The notes: a model not told the origin generated them from the sequence alone. A stretch of 64,000 bases of DNA from CAZWSX01 sp964636985 (GCA_964636985.1 CAZWSX010000009.1:62001-126000), one strand, 5' to 3'; positions 53,873-63,035 are shown, counted from the first letter of the stretch. Numbers and translations are program-made.

Positions 53873-56218
53873 TCAATCTTTCGTGGGTCGCAGTTCGCTG
53901 AACAGCAAGCGGAACTTTTTTTCTTCGCCAGGCGATTCGTAAAAACGAACGCTGGCGATGCGTTTGGGGCCAACGCCACTGAGAGCAATGATTTCGCCTG
54001 GCCCGTAGGTCGGGTGTTCGACCGTCATTCCCTGATGGAATTTCTGGATGTCGACCTTGGGACGCATTTGCTCGTTGTAAAGATCGGCGGCCGTTACCAG
54101 CGGTGCTACTTTGGTTTCGCCCCGTTTTGATTTCTTGAGCGGTGCGTCTTGGTTGAAATCATCGTCTGACGACTCGTGCGCAAAATCATCGCTGCCGGTA
54201 GAACCGCTGCCGGAACCAGCACCCCAATCACTATCGGGAACGGGTGATGTCGCGTCGATCTCGACTGCCCGCATCGTATTGCGGGGCAGTTCCATCAAGA
54301 AGTCGCTCGGCACGGTCGGCCAAGTCCGACCGCGAAACTGCCGCGTGTGGGCGTAGCTGAGTTGCAGCTCCTCTTCGGCTCGCGTGATGCCGACGAACAA
54401 CAAGCGGCGTTCCTCTTCGTACTGATTGTCGACTTTAGCTTGGATCACACGTTCATGTGGCAACAGTCCGTTTTCGCACGCCACGATAAAGACCGACGGA
54501 AACTCCAACCCCTTGGCGGAGTGAAGTGTCATGAGCGTAACCTTATCGCTCTCTCCTTCCCAATCGTCGGTGTCGGCGTAGAGGGCGGCGCGTTCGAGAA
54601 AGGCCTCCAGAGCGTTGCCTTCGGGATGCTGCTCGTCGAACTCACGGGCGTCGGTGAGCAATTCTTCCAGGTTAGCGAGCCGGTCTTGGTCCTCTTCACT
54701 CTCGGAAAGTTGCAGCGATTCGCGATAGCCTGAATCGGTAATCACCCGGCCGACGATTTCTTCCAGCGGATCGTGAACGTGGGCCCGCAGGTTGTCCATC
54801 ATGGCGACGAACTTCGCGACCGAGACCGCCGCTTTCTTCGCCAGCCCGCCGACTAACCCAGCCTCGCGGCAGGCATCGAGGAGCGGGATGCCATAGCGCC
54901 GAGCGTGCTCTTTGAGTTTTTCGATCGTCGATTTGCCGATGCCTCGTGTTGGCGTGTTGATGATTCGCAGCAGTGGAACATCGGCCGCTGGATTGACCAT
55001 CAGTGTCAGAAACGCCATGACATCCTTGATTTCCTTGCGGCCGAAGAACTCCGTTCCATTCACCACTTGATAAGGAACGCCGCGCTCGCGAAGAGCTTGT
55101 TCCACCACACGCGAGAGGGCATTGACTCGATAGAAAATGGCGAAGTCGCGCGCCTTGCGAGAGTCTTTGCGAATGGCGATTTCGATCTGCTCGGCGATGT
55201 GCTCGGCCTCGTCGCGCTGCGTGGGATAAGCGGTGAGCCGGACTGGCTCGCCTTCGCCGTTGTCGGTAAAGAGTTCCTTCTTCTTACGTTTGACATTGTG
55301 GCGGATCAGTTCGTCGGCGACGCGCAAAATCGCCTTGGTGCTGCGGTAGTTCTGCTCCAGCTTGACTACGGTAACGCTGGGATAATCTCGCTCGAAATCG
55401 AGGATGTTCTTCAAGTTCGCGCCGCGCCAGCCGTAGATCGATTGATCGGGATCGCCTGTCACAGCGAGATTCGAGTGATCGATCGAGAGCGCGCGGACAA
55501 TCGCGTACTGAGCGAAGTTGGTGTCCTGGTACTCGTCGACCATGATGTACTTGTAACGTTCGTCGAGTTGGCTCCGCAATTCAGGATGCTCGCGCAGCAT
55601 CACGGCCACGTGCATGAGCATGTCGTCGAAATCGACGGCATTGGCCGTTGCCAATCGCTTTTGATAGATCGGGTAAAGACGAGCGGTCACCGCGCCGATG
55701 GGGTTCCCCGGCGCGGGCTTGTATTGGTCTGGCGTGATCAGATTGTTCTTGGCCCAACTGATGGCATGGGCGATCTGACGAGGCTCGACATGGCTCATCG
55801 CCTCGTTCGACTCTTCGATGGCCAGTTCGAGCTGCTTCTTCGCATCCTCGGTGTCGTAAATCGAAAAATTCTCGCTCAAACCGACCAGCGAAGCGTTTTG
55901 CCGGAGCAGGTACCCGCAAAAGCGGTGGAACGTGCTCATCCAGACGCTGTTTCGCCCCACCATCCGTTCCAGCCGAGCCTTCATTTCGGCGGCGGCTTTG
56001 TTGGTAAAGGTGAGCGCGACGATGTTCCGCGGCGAGACGCCTTCGGCCAGCATATTGGCTATGCGGTGCGTGACAACGCGTGTTTTTCCGCTGCCAGGGC
56101 CCGCCAGAATGAGCAACGGGCCATCAATGTGCGTAACCGCTTCGAGCTGAGCGGGCGTGAGATTCCGCAGAATCTCCTGTCGATTGATCGAACTGTTCAT
56201 CAGGAAAAGCGACTCCAT
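53873..56218 (-). CDS. UvrD/PcrA-type superfamily 1 DNA helicase
   Basis: A 781-aa 3'-5' helicase. Motifs run in order: Q motif LTPAQLEAV (20-28), Walker A GPGSGKT (40-46), TFTNKAAAEMK, VDEYQDTN (Walker B), GDPDQSIYGWRGA, LEQNYRST, VTLMTLHSAKGLEFPSVFIV and the closing GITRAEEELQLSYA. The last 65 residues (FHQGMTVEHPTYGPGEIIAL... KKFRLLFSEL) look like the Tudor-like domain through which PcrA binds RNA polymerase. It acts in excision repair and in removing stalled complexes. The start is 56218, or 56200 (MNSSINRQ). It lies close to the giant uvrA gene, but on the opposite strand. Confidence 0.95.
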   Translation of the reverse strand: MESLFLMNSSINRQEILRNLTPAQLEAVTHIDGPLLILAGPGSGKTRVVTHRIANMLAEGVSPRNIVALTFTNKAAAEMKARLERMVGRNSVWMSTFHRFCGYLLRQNASLVGLSENFSIYDTEDAKKQLELAIEESNEAMSHVEPRQIAHAISWAKNNLITPDQYKPAPGNPIGAVTARLYPIYQKRLATANAVDFDDMLMHVAVMLREHPELRSQLDERYKYIMVDEYQDTNFAQYAIVRALSIDHSNLAVTGDPDQSIYGWRGANLKNILDFERDYPSVTVVKLEQNYRSTKAILRVADELIRHNVKRKKKELFTDNGEGEPVRLTAYPTQRDEAEHIAEQIEIAIRKDSRKARDFAIFYRVNALSRVVEQALRERGVPYQVVNGTEFFGRKEIKDVMAFLTLMVNPAADVPLLRIINTPTRGIGKSTIEKLKEHARRYGIPLLDACREAGLVGGLAKKAAVSVAKFVAMMDNLRAHVHDPLEEIVGRVITDSGYRESLQLSESEEDQDRLANLEELLTDAREFDEQHPEGNALEAFLERAALYADTDDWEGESDKVTLMTLHSAKGLEFPSVFIVACENGLLPHERVIQAKVDNQYEEERRLLFVGITRAEEELQLSYAHTRQFRGRTWPTVPSDFLMELPRNTMRAVEIDATSPVPDSDWGAGSGSGSTGSDDFAHESSDDDFNQDAPLKKSKRGETKVAPLVTAADLYNEQMRPKVDIQKFHQGMTVEHPTYGPGEIIALSGVGPKRIASVRFYESPGEEKKFRLLFSELRPTKD

Positions 56219-56393
56219 TCCACGATATGCACTTTAGTATAGGCAATCGCCGCCGGCAGTCACGGCGAGGGCGGAAAGGCCAGTTTCGTTTCGTTGACGA
56301 AACTCTTTTGCCCCATTACACTTAGGGCGATATTCATGAAATGTCCGGAGCGCGCAATGCATTTCGCTAGCGGACGTTGGTCTCGATGTTGGA

Positions 56394-57803
56394 ATGTCGA
56401 GGCAAGGCCTGTTTCGTCGCGAAGCAACGCACGATGCGTGTGATCGAGTCGCGATGCAGGCGATCCTATCTTCCACCAAGCGACCGCCTGCCCCCGTGCC
56501 TACCCCAGACAATCAAGCCGCGGCCAAGAAATTCTCCGAACTTGGCTTATCCAAAATCATCCTCGCCGCGCTCAACGCTGCCGGTTACGAGCGCCCCACC
56601 GATATCCAGGCGGGCGTAATTCCGCTGGCCCTGGGCGGAAAGGATGTGATCGGACAAGCGCGGACCGGGACTGGTAAGACGGCGTCGTTCATTCTGCCGA
56701 TCTTGAATGGCTACGATGCAACCGTTGACCATCGGTTGCCGCAAGCCATTGTGCTCGTGCCGACACGCGAACTGGCCGTGCAAGTTCGCGACGAAGCCGT
56801 CAAGTTGTCGCACGGGCAAAACGCAAGGATCGAAGCCGTTTACGGCGGCAAACCCTTGAAGGCGCAAATCGACAAGCTCAAGCGCGGATGCGACGTGCTG
56901 ATCGGCACGCCGGGTCGCGTTCTCGACCACTTGGGTCGGGGCTCACTCCGGTTGGATCGCCTCAAGTTTGTGGTCCTCGACGAAGCCGACCGCATGCTCG
57001 ACATCGGGTTTCGCCCTGATATCGAAAAGATCCTGCGAAAGTGTCCACAGTCGCGGCAAACGATGCTGCTGTCGGCAACCGTGCCGCCCGAGATCATGAA
57101 GCTGGCGCAGCGGTACATGATGGAGCCGGTGACGCTCGACTTCTCGCCGAAGGACCTGTCGGTCGAGACGATCGAGCAGCATTACTTCACGGTCGATCAA
57201 CACAAAAAGTTCGAACTGCTGTTGCGCCTGCTGGTGCGCGAGCGTCCTCGCCAGGCGATTGTGTTTTGCCGGACCAAGCGCCGCACCGACACCATTCACG
57301 AGCGGTTGTCGAAAAAGCTCCCACGCGTTGAAGCGATTCACGGCGACCTTTCGCAAGGACAACGCGACCGGGTGATGCGGGGATTTCGCGACAGCAAAAT
57401 TCGCTTTCTGGTGGCGACCGACGTTGTGGGACGCGGGATCGATGTCTCGACCGTGTCGCACATCATCAACTACGACGTCCCGATGTTCTGCGACGACTAC
57501 GTTCACCGCGTGGGCCGAACGGGCCGGATGGGCAGGGAAGGGGTGGCTTACACGTTTGTGACGCCCGAGGAGGGTGGCGAACTGACGCGTATCGAGCACC
57601 GCATCAATCGCCTGCTGAAGCGCGATGAAATGAAGAATTTCGAAGCGGTCGAGAGCAAGGCTGGCGGCGTGAATGCAGCGGCCGCGATGTTGGCCAATCG
57701 CGTGGGAGCAAAAGTCGACGGCGAAATGTCGATGGATGCGGCACCGCTCCCCGCATCGCCACCACCCAAGAAGGCACAGAAGCGTTACAAACGCGGCTTG
57801 TAG
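56394..57803 (+). CDS. DEAD-box ATP-dependent RNA helicase
   Basis: A 469-aa RhlE-like helicase. The Q motif region (KFSELGLSK, RPTDIQAGVIP), motif I ARTGTGKT (89-96), PTRELAVQV, DEAD (VLDEADRMLDIGF), SAT and the second RecA domain (IVFCRTKRRTD, GRGIDVSTVSHIINYDVP, HRVGRTGR) are complete. A basic C-terminal tail (KKAQKRYKRGL) probably helps bind RNA. The N-terminal 45 residues are not conserved, so the start could also be 56454. It is divergent from the UvrD-like gene and convergent with the kinase, 2 nt apart. Confidence 0.92.
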   Translation: MSRQGLFRREATHDACDRVAMQAILSSTKRPPAPVPTPDNQAAAKKFSELGLSKIILAALNAAGYERPTDIQAGVIPLALGGKDVIGQARTGTGKTASFILPILNGYDATVDHRLPQAIVLVPTRELAVQVRDEAVKLSHGQNARIEAVYGGKPLKAQIDKLKRGCDVLIGTPGRVLDHLGRGSLRLDRLKFVVLDEADRMLDIGFRPDIEKILRKCPQSRQTMLLSATVPPEIMKLAQRYMMEPVTLDFSPKDLSVETIEQHYFTVDQHKKFELLLRLLVRERPRQAIVFCRTKRRTDTIHERLSKKLPRVEAIHGDLSQGQRDRVMRGFRDSKIRFLVATDVVGRGIDVSTVSHIINYDVPMFCDDYVHRVGRTGRMGREGVAYTFVTPEEGGELTRIEHRINRLLKRDEMKNFEAVESKAGGVNAAAAMLANRVGAKVDGEMSMDAAPLPASPPPKKAQKRYKRGL

Positions 57804-57805
57804 TT

Positions 57806-58714
57806 TTAGCTGGGTGCTTTGATCGTCGCTTCGCCATCTTCGTGTGCAACAAGGCGGATCGCCTCGAGCGCAGCGGCAGCCGATTCGGGACGCTTGTCCG
57901 GATCGGGATTCAGGCATTGATGGACCAACTTGGCCAGAGTCGAGTTGACCTTGGGCCGAAATTTCTTCAGATCGCGCGGAGCCGCCGTATCGTGCTGCAA
58001 GGCTGCCTTCCCGGTCGTGTCGCTACCCGCCCACGGATGCTCGCCAGCCAACAAATAGTAAGCCGTGACTCCAAACGAAAAGAGGTCGACGCGTTTCGAA
58101 GTGGGTCGCCGGCGGACGATTTCGGGAGCCATGTAGAGCGGCGTTCCCGTTCGGTTGCCTGGCTGCATGAATTCTTTTTTCGCCGGAACGGTAAGCCCGA
58201 AGTCGATCAGCGTCAACGATTTTCCGTCGGGCGAGCAAATGAAGTTTCGGGGGCAAATGTCGCGGTGAATGAAGCCCGCCTCGTGGATGGCCTCGATCGC
58301 TTCCAGCATATGCCGAATGAGCGTGAGCCGATTTCCATTGAGAACCGGCGACTTATCGGCGAGCAAAATGTTCAAACCAGTGCCTGGAATGAACTGCATG
58401 ACCACGTAAGGCTGCCCCGTCAGCGTTTCGCCATATTCGGTGGTTTCGACCACTCGCGGGTGGTGAAACTTCATGCTGATCTCGCCTTCGCTAGGTTTGT
58501 TGAGTCCTTTGAAGCGAGCTTCGAAATGCTTGGTCTTTTCCTTGTCGAGTAACTTGAGCCCGACGATCTTGCCGTTGGCGATGTCGCGCGCCTGGTGAAA
58601 GTTCGACATCGTTCCGCTGATGGCGTCTTTGAGAATTTCGAAACGCTTGGCGACCTCGATCTTCCTTTTAGCGGGGGCGAATAGCTTGCCGAAGCGGCTC
58701 CAAAATCCGGTCAT
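57806..58714 (-). CDS. Hanks-type serine/threonine protein kinase
   Basis: A 302-aa cytoplasmic kinase with no membrane or sensor domain. Lys54 (GLKLL) and Glu78, HRD (150-152) with Asn157, DFG (171-173), and a YMAPEI activation-segment end followed by DLFSFGVTAYYLLAGEHPW are intact, so it is probably active. The ATP glycine loop is degenerate: the usual GxGxxG is replaced by SGTMSNFHQA with a single Gly. A basic N-terminal stretch (residues 15-24) precedes the fold. No substrate is suggested by the neighbours. Confidence 0.88.
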   Translation of the reverse strand: MTGFWSRFGKLFAPAKRKIEVAKRFEILKDAISGTMSNFHQARDIANGKIVGLKLLDKEKTKHFEARFKGLNKPSEGEISMKFHHPRVVETTEYGETLTGQPYVVMQFIPGTGLNILLADKSPVLNGNRLTLIRHMLEAIEAIHEAGFIHRDICPRNFICSPDGKSLTLIDFGLTVPAKKEFMQPGNRTGTPLYMAPEIVRRRPTSKRVDLFSFGVTAYYLLAGEHPWAGSDTTGKAALQHDTAAPRDLKKFRPKVNSTLAKLVHQCLNPDPDKRPESAAAALEAIRLVAHEDGEATIKAPS

Positions 58715-58910
58715 CGGCCAACGGTCCTATGGTGGAAACAAATCCGTAAACGAGGTGGCGTTATCCCCTTATTTACACTCTAACAACCCAATCACTTACG
58801 ACAAGCATCGGACCGCCTCTTGAGGGCTTTATGGCCGCTGAGTACCCGATCACAATTGGCTGATGTTAACAGTGCCTTCGCGGCCTCTGAACATCGCCGC
58901 GAGAGTGTTG

Positions 58911-59747
58911 CTATTTGCCGCAGTAGTCGATGGTCCGGGCGATCTCGTTCTTGAGACGCGATCGGTGGACAATGCGGTCGATAAACCCATGCTCGAGCAA
59001 GAATTCGCTCGTTTGAAATCCTTCCGGCAGAGCCGTACGAAGGGTGGCTTTAATCGTTCGCGGCCCGGCAAAGCCAATCAACGCTTTTGGTTCCGCGAAG
59101 ACAAGATCGCCTAGCGAAGCAAAGCTGGCAGCGACACCGCCCATCGTCGGATTGGTGAGGACCGAAATGAACAAGCCCTTTTGACGATCGTATCGCGCCA
59201 AGGCGGCCGAGACCTTGGCCATTTGCATGAGCGAGAGGATGCCTTCGTGCATGCGAGCTCCGCCACCGGAACCGCTCACGATGATCAGCGGCAAATTGAG
59301 TTCGCCGGCGCGCTCGCAAAGACGCGCCAACCGCTCGCCGACGACAGACCCCATGCTCCCCATAATGAAAGCCGAGTCGGTGATTCCGATCGCCACGCGG
59401 CGAGCGCGAATCATCCCAGTGCCGGTGATCGCCGCGTCGTTCAGGCCCGTTCGCTTTTGTTCAGCAGCTAGCCGCTCAGCGTACGATTTCTTATCGAAGA
59501 ACTTGAGTGGGTCGGTCGGGTTGACTTCGGCGTCCCATTCCTGGAATGTCCCATCGTCCAAGAGTTGCGTGATCCGCTCTTTCGCGGAGACGTAAAAGTG
59601 GTAGTCGCACTCGGGGCAAACGCCTAATCGCCGCGCCGCTTCCTTCATGAAAATGGTGGCGCCGCAACCTGGGCACTTTTCCCATAGTCCGGCGGGAATG
59701 TCGCGCCGTGCGCGGCGAGTGGAGGCAGGTTCCGAGGTAGTCGACAT
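58911..59747 (-). CDS. accD: Acetyl-CoA carboxylase carboxyltransferase subunit beta
   Basis: A 278-aa subunit that, with AccA, transfers CO2 from carboxybiotin to acetyl-CoA in fatty acid synthesis. The N-terminal zinc ribbon has Cys25/28 and Cys44/47 (KCPGCGA, VCPECDY). The crotonase-like fold follows, with AITGTGMIRARRVAIGITD, VSGSGGGARMHEGILSLMQM and the VLTNPTMGGVAASFASLGDL acyl-CoA site. The ATG at 59747 was chosen over a TTG at 59762. It is the last gene of an rpe/phosphatase-like/accD unit, with gaps of 21 and 35 nt. Confidence 0.95.
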   Translation of the reverse strand: MSTTSEPASTRRARRDIPAGLWEKCPGCGATIFMKEAARRLGVCPECDYHFYVSAKERITQLLDDGTFQEWDAEVNPTDPLKFFDKKSYAERLAAEQKRTGLNDAAITGTGMIRARRVAIGITDSAFIMGSMGSVVGERLARLCERAGELNLPLIIVSGSGGGARMHEGILSLMQMAKVSAALARYDRQKGLFISVLTNPTMGGVAASFASLGDLVFAEPKALIGFAGPRTIKATLRTALPEGFQTSEFLLEHGFIDRIVHRSRLKNEIARTIDYCGK

Positions 59748-59782
59748 TTCTACACTTATCAAATCTACAATTGGCCCGGCAG

Positions 59783-60463
59783 TTAGCCGAGCGCGACTTG
59801 TTTTGGTCTGGAAGCGAAATCCGCTTGTGACGAGGTCACCGGCTTCTCACTTGTGGCGGCCACACTCGACATCAACAGCTTGGCCGGTTGGCCAACGGCG
59901 GCGGGGCGCTGGTAACACTCCCACCGGGCGTGATCGGTTTCCGCCTGCCAGATATCGTCGATCGGCTGACCGCTCAACCAACTCCCGGCTATGGTACCCA
60001 AGGGGTCGGGCAAAACGAAGACGATGTCGGAATCTTTGAACTTCTTCAACAGTTTTCCAATTTCCCGCTCCACCCGCTTGCGGGCGGTGACTAGCGGCTC
60101 GCCTTGCGGCGCACAGAAAACGTCGGGGGAATCCTGACACTGCCGGTAGAGTTTGGGCTGGGTTTGCTTGACCTCGGAGATCAGCTTGCCATGCCACAAA
60201 CCGTGATTCACGTTGCCTAACGTCTTGATGACCTGCGGCTTGAGTTTTCGGGCAGAGGCCAGCAAGTTAGCCGTTTGGACGGCGGCCTCGCAAGGAGCGG
60301 AAAAGACCTCGAACGATTCGGGCAGCAAATCGAGCAACTGGCCGACAGCACAACGTGCTTCGGCTTCCCCCTCGGCACAAAGAGGGAGATCCAGCGAACC
60401 TTTGATCCGACCTTGCTGGTCGAATTCGGTACAGCCAGGATGCAAAAGAAAAACTCGGGACAT
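59783..60463 (-). CDS. Histidine-phosphatase (phosphoglycerate mutase) homologue lacking catalytic residues
   Basis: A 226-aa protein with the overall framework of the family: FLLHPGCTEFDQQGRIKGSL aligns with the usual FLVRHGETxxNxxGRIQGxL, followed by AVQTANLLA, a GLWHG element, PQGEPLVTARKRV, and a late VFVLPDPLG where VLVVSHGG is expected. The phosphorylated His and its Arg partner (RH) are replaced by His8-Pro9, the second Arg by Ala60, the acidic residue in E-x-x-x-G by Asn84, and the second His is absent. It is therefore probably catalytically dead and may be a scaffold or regulator. It lies between rpe and accD in one tight operon. Confidence 0.8.
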   Translation of the reverse strand: MSRVFLLHPGCTEFDQQGRIKGSLDLPLCAEGEAEARCAVGQLLDLLPESFEVFSAPCEAAVQTANLLASARKLKPQVIKTLGNVNHGLWHGKLISEVKQTQPKLYRQCQDSPDVFCAPQGEPLVTARKRVEREIGKLLKKFKDSDIVFVLPDPLGTIAGSWLSGQPIDDIWQAETDHARWECYQRPAAVGQPAKLLMSSVAATSEKPVTSSQADFASRPKQVALG

Positions 60464-60484
60464 ACGCCTTTGGAAATTCTCCAG

Positions 60485-61174
60485 CTATGCGGAACGAGCC
60501 AAGTCCGACAGTTGACCAACTGCGGCTTTGTAATCGGGCTCGCGAAATATGGCCGAACCAACCACAAACCAGTTGGCCCCAGCCTTGGAACAGGCGGCAA
60601 TCGTATCGTGATTGACGCCCCCGTCGACTTCGAGAATCAAGCGATCGCCGGCTAGTTTTCGAGCGCGCGAAAGCTTTTCTAAAGCGACAGGATTGAACTT
60701 TTGCCCTCCAAATCCGGCATCGACGCTCATCACCAGGAGGAGGTCGATTTCGGGGAGGGCCTCTTCGACCGATGCTAGCGGAGTACCGGGGTTGATGGCA
60801 ACTCCCACGGCAGCCCCCGTTTTTTTCGCCGCTTTAACGGTTGCTAGCACGTCGGTAACGGCCTCGGCGTGGAATGTCAAAGTATCCGCGCCGGCCGCTC
60901 GAAACGCGGGAAAATACGTTTCCGGATGGTTCATCATCAAGTGGACATCAAGCGGCGCCTTGGTAAGCCGCCGCATGGCTTCGACGATGGTCATCCCGTA
61001 GGTGAAATTGGGGACAAAGCTCCCGTCCATCACGTCCAGATGGAAGGCTTCGACCCCAGCGGCTTCCAGCTTGTGGACCTCGGCCTGCAAATTGCCGAAA
61101 TCGCAAAGCAAGAGCGACGGAAGGACAATCCGCGACTGCGCGAGTGAATGGACCGTCGTAGCGATGGCCGACAT
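60485..61174 (-). CDS. rpe: Ribulose-phosphate 3-epimerase
   Basis: A 229-aa TIM-barrel enzyme interconverting ribulose 5-phosphate and xylulose 5-phosphate. LPSLLLCDFGNL, HLDVMDGSFVPN (His45, Asp47), DVHLMMNHPE (His78), VAINPGTPL, VMSVDAGFGGQKFNP and LEVDGGVN (second catalytic Asp) are in order. The closing phosphate site is ANWFVVGSAIF. The substrate-side Ser-Ala of many relatives (SILSADF) is Leu-Cys here. It is the first gene of the rpe/phosphatase-like/accD operon and divergent from the lipoprotein gene. Confidence 0.95.
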   Translation of the reverse strand: MSAIATTVHSLAQSRIVLPSLLLCDFGNLQAEVHKLEAAGVEAFHLDVMDGSFVPNFTYGMTIVEAMRRLTKAPLDVHLMMNHPETYFPAFRAAGADTLTFHAEAVTDVLATVKAAKKTGAAVGVAINPGTPLASVEEALPEIDLLLVMSVDAGFGGQKFNPVALEKLSRARKLAGDRLILEVDGGVNHDTIAACSKAGANWFVVGSAIFREPDYKAAVGQLSDLARSA

Positions 61175-61431
61175 GCGAGAGGAACTCGAAACACAACAAC
61201 CCGTCGGCGAGCAGACGCCTTGAAGACGGGTTGCGAAGTTCCCAATTGTAGCCCGAACCGAACTTCAAGGGCAGCGCCGCAATTCACACACCCCCTCCAC
61301 GAGGGGTGCGATTTCCCCAGATTTAATCTGTGCTGGTTGTACGGGACGTGCCGATAAATACGACAAGCGATTTTTGTCGGTGCGGCCCCCGCCGTTGCGG
61401 GTGTCATTCAGGGGTCTTAGAGGTTCGGTTC

Positions 61432-61839
61432 ATGTCCAGCCCTCGCAATCTACACCGTGCCACGTTGGCGGCCCTGACACTCAGCGTAAGTTGTTGGCTG
61501 ACAACGGGTTGCTCGATTTGCGCGCATCCTTACGACTACAGCTACACCTACTACGGAGCGAGGTGGCAACGGTCGGATATGGAACGCGGCCGGGTGGGGT
61601 CCGCTTTTTATCCCGCAGGCGAGCAACTGATATCTGATGGGCCGGTGGCCCCTTACAACGAGAATCCCGAGATGCGGAACGACTCGGGCCCAACTGGAAA
61701 CTCGGATGACCCATTACAGCCGAAAGATGGGTCGGCACCGACTAAGAATAACGAGTCTCGCGAGGAAGGTTCGCCGTCAGACAGGTCCGGCGACTTCCGA
61801 TACCGCCAAGACGCCCAGCGTGCTTTTGGGCGTCGCTAG
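61432..61839 (+). CDS. Small lipoprotein, function unknown
   Basis: A 135-aa protein with a lipoprotein signal (LAALTLSVSCWLTTGCS) whose lipobox Cys would be acylated. The mature part begins with CSICAHPYDYSYTYYGARWQ, then a GRVGSAFYPAG segment, and ends in a polar, disordered, Ser/Asp/Pro-rich tail. I recall short planctomycete lipoproteins with similar Tyr-rich starts and a GRVGS motif, but no function is known. The ATG at 61432 directly precedes the signal; the frame extends upstream without reason. It is convergent with the dehydrogenase, 18 nt apart. Confidence 0.7.
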   Translation: MSSPRNLHRATLAALTLSVSCWLTTGCSICAHPYDYSYTYYGARWQRSDMERGRVGSAFYPAGEQLISDGPVAPYNENPEMRNDSGPTGNSDDPLQPKDGSAPTKNNESREEGSPSDRSGDFRYRQDAQRAFGRR

Positions 61840-61857
61840 TTCACCAGCGATCTGAAC

Positions 61858-62817
61858 TCATCCGATCGCCTCGGCATTGCGGACGTTTTCGGGCGTCCGG
61901 CCCGCGAGCCGATCGACAACCTGGCGCGCCACTCGTTCGCGCAGGTTCGCCAGCGATTCTTCCGACACGAACGCGGCATGCGGCGTAATCAAAAGTTTCG
62001 GATGGTTGTAGGGCCGCTTCGTCAAATCAGGCGGCTCCGGGTCCTGGACATCCAGGGCGGCACCCGCCAGGTGACCGGCATCGAGCGCTGCAGCCAAATC
62101 ATCGTGATGGATCAGCGCTCCCCGCGCCGTGTTGATCAGGTAGGCGGTAGGCTTCATTTTCGCGAACATCGCCGCGTTCCAAGAGCGGCGATTCTCAGCC
62201 GTCGCCGGCGTGTGAAGCGAGATGTAATCGCTGCGGGCCAGCAGTTCATCGAGTTCCACGAACTCAACGCCCTTAGGCTGGTAACGGCGACTGCGGCTGG
62301 TCGCGACGATTTTCAACCCCAGCGGCAGGGCCTTCTCGGCGAGTTTCACACCAATATTGCCCAGGCCCACGATTCCCAGCGTCTGCCCTTCGATACGGCG
62401 TAGTGGCGGCCCAGCCTGCAACTGGTAGCGCCCTTCCTTGGTCTCGTGATGATAGAACGCGACCTTCCGAGCCATCGCCAACAAGAGGGCCAAGGCGTGC
62501 TCGGCGACTTCGATCAAGCAGTAGTCCGGCACGTTGGTGACGGGGATCTTGTTTTGCGAGCAGTAGGCGACGTCGATGTTATCGAGCCCAATCCCCAGCC
62601 GCGCCACAATCTGGCAGCGATCCGCCGCGGCAATCACGTTGGCAGTGGTCTTGGCCCAATTGGTCATGATCGCGCGGCAGCCTTTGGCGTGTTCGATCAG
62701 CGTCGACTCTTGCCCGTCGGGCGCGACAACCAGTTCGGCCCCATTTTCCGCCAAGATTTTCTTTTCAATATCGAGATTGGGCCACGCGTAGTCGGTGATC
62801 AGTACTTTCGACGCCAT
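61858..62817 (-). CDS. D-2-hydroxyacid dehydrogenase, CtBP-like subfamily
   Basis: A 319-aa NAD-dependent dehydrogenase. The Rossmann motif GLGNIG lies at 151-156, and the catalytic triad is Arg232 (NTARGALI), Glu261 (DVQDPEPPD) and His280 (ITPHAAF). LGIGLDNIDVAYC and NVPDYCLIEVAEHALALLL match the C-terminal-binding-protein-like bacterial group rather than SerA, and there is no ACT domain. The physiological substrate cannot be read from sequence. It is a single gene with its upstream region facing a tRNA-like element. Confidence 0.9.
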   Translation of the reverse strand: MASKVLITDYAWPNLDIEKKILAENGAELVVAPDGQESTLIEHAKGCRAIMTNWAKTTANVIAAADRCQIVARLGIGLDNIDVAYCSQNKIPVTNVPDYCLIEVAEHALALLLAMARKVAFYHHETKEGRYQLQAGPPLRRIEGQTLGIVGLGNIGVKLAEKALPLGLKIVATSRSRRYQPKGVEFVELDELLARSDYISLHTPATAENRRSWNAAMFAKMKPTAYLINTARGALIHHDDLAAALDAGHLAGAALDVQDPEPPDLTKRPYNHPKLLITPHAAFVSEESLANLRERVARQVVDRLAGRTPENVRNAEAIG

Positions 62818-62891
62818 GTCGCGGGAAGCCTTGCGTTTTGGATGACGAATCGGAATGCGAGGCGGTTAGTTTATCACGAGTTGTTTATGAA

Positions 62892-62923
62892 GGAGGCGGG
62901 AGGAATCGAACCCGCCCGCCTCC
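62892..62923 (-). other. tRNA-like 3' fragment (T loop within a 9-bp inverted repeat)
   Basis: On the minus strand GGAGGCGGG, a 14-nt loop containing GGTTCGATTCC and CCCGCCTCC form a perfect stem. The loop is an exact tRNA T-loop consensus, and the 3' strand resembles the end of a tRNA-Sec or tRNA-Ser acceptor. No matching D or anticodon arm was found within 130 nt, so it is not a whole tRNA. Confidence 0.4.
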
Positions 62924-63035
62924 CGTCGCTTTTCGACCCAAGCAGCGGCAAGTAGACTTCAGTATTCGGATTTCGCGGGGAATGCCTCGCCGGAAAGCCG
63001 TCCTACCTTTGTTATTCGCCTCTCAGGATCTCCAG

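Noticed and set aside
54905..56242. Plus-strand open frame of 445 codons opposite the UvrD-like helicase
   Set aside because: The helicase motifs on the minus strand are unambiguous and this frame is their complement.
62892..62923. Complete tRNA-Sec gene
   Set aside because: Only the T arm and acceptor 3' side are present. The nearest GAGGCG upstream on that strand is about 130 nt away, and no UCA anticodon arm fits.
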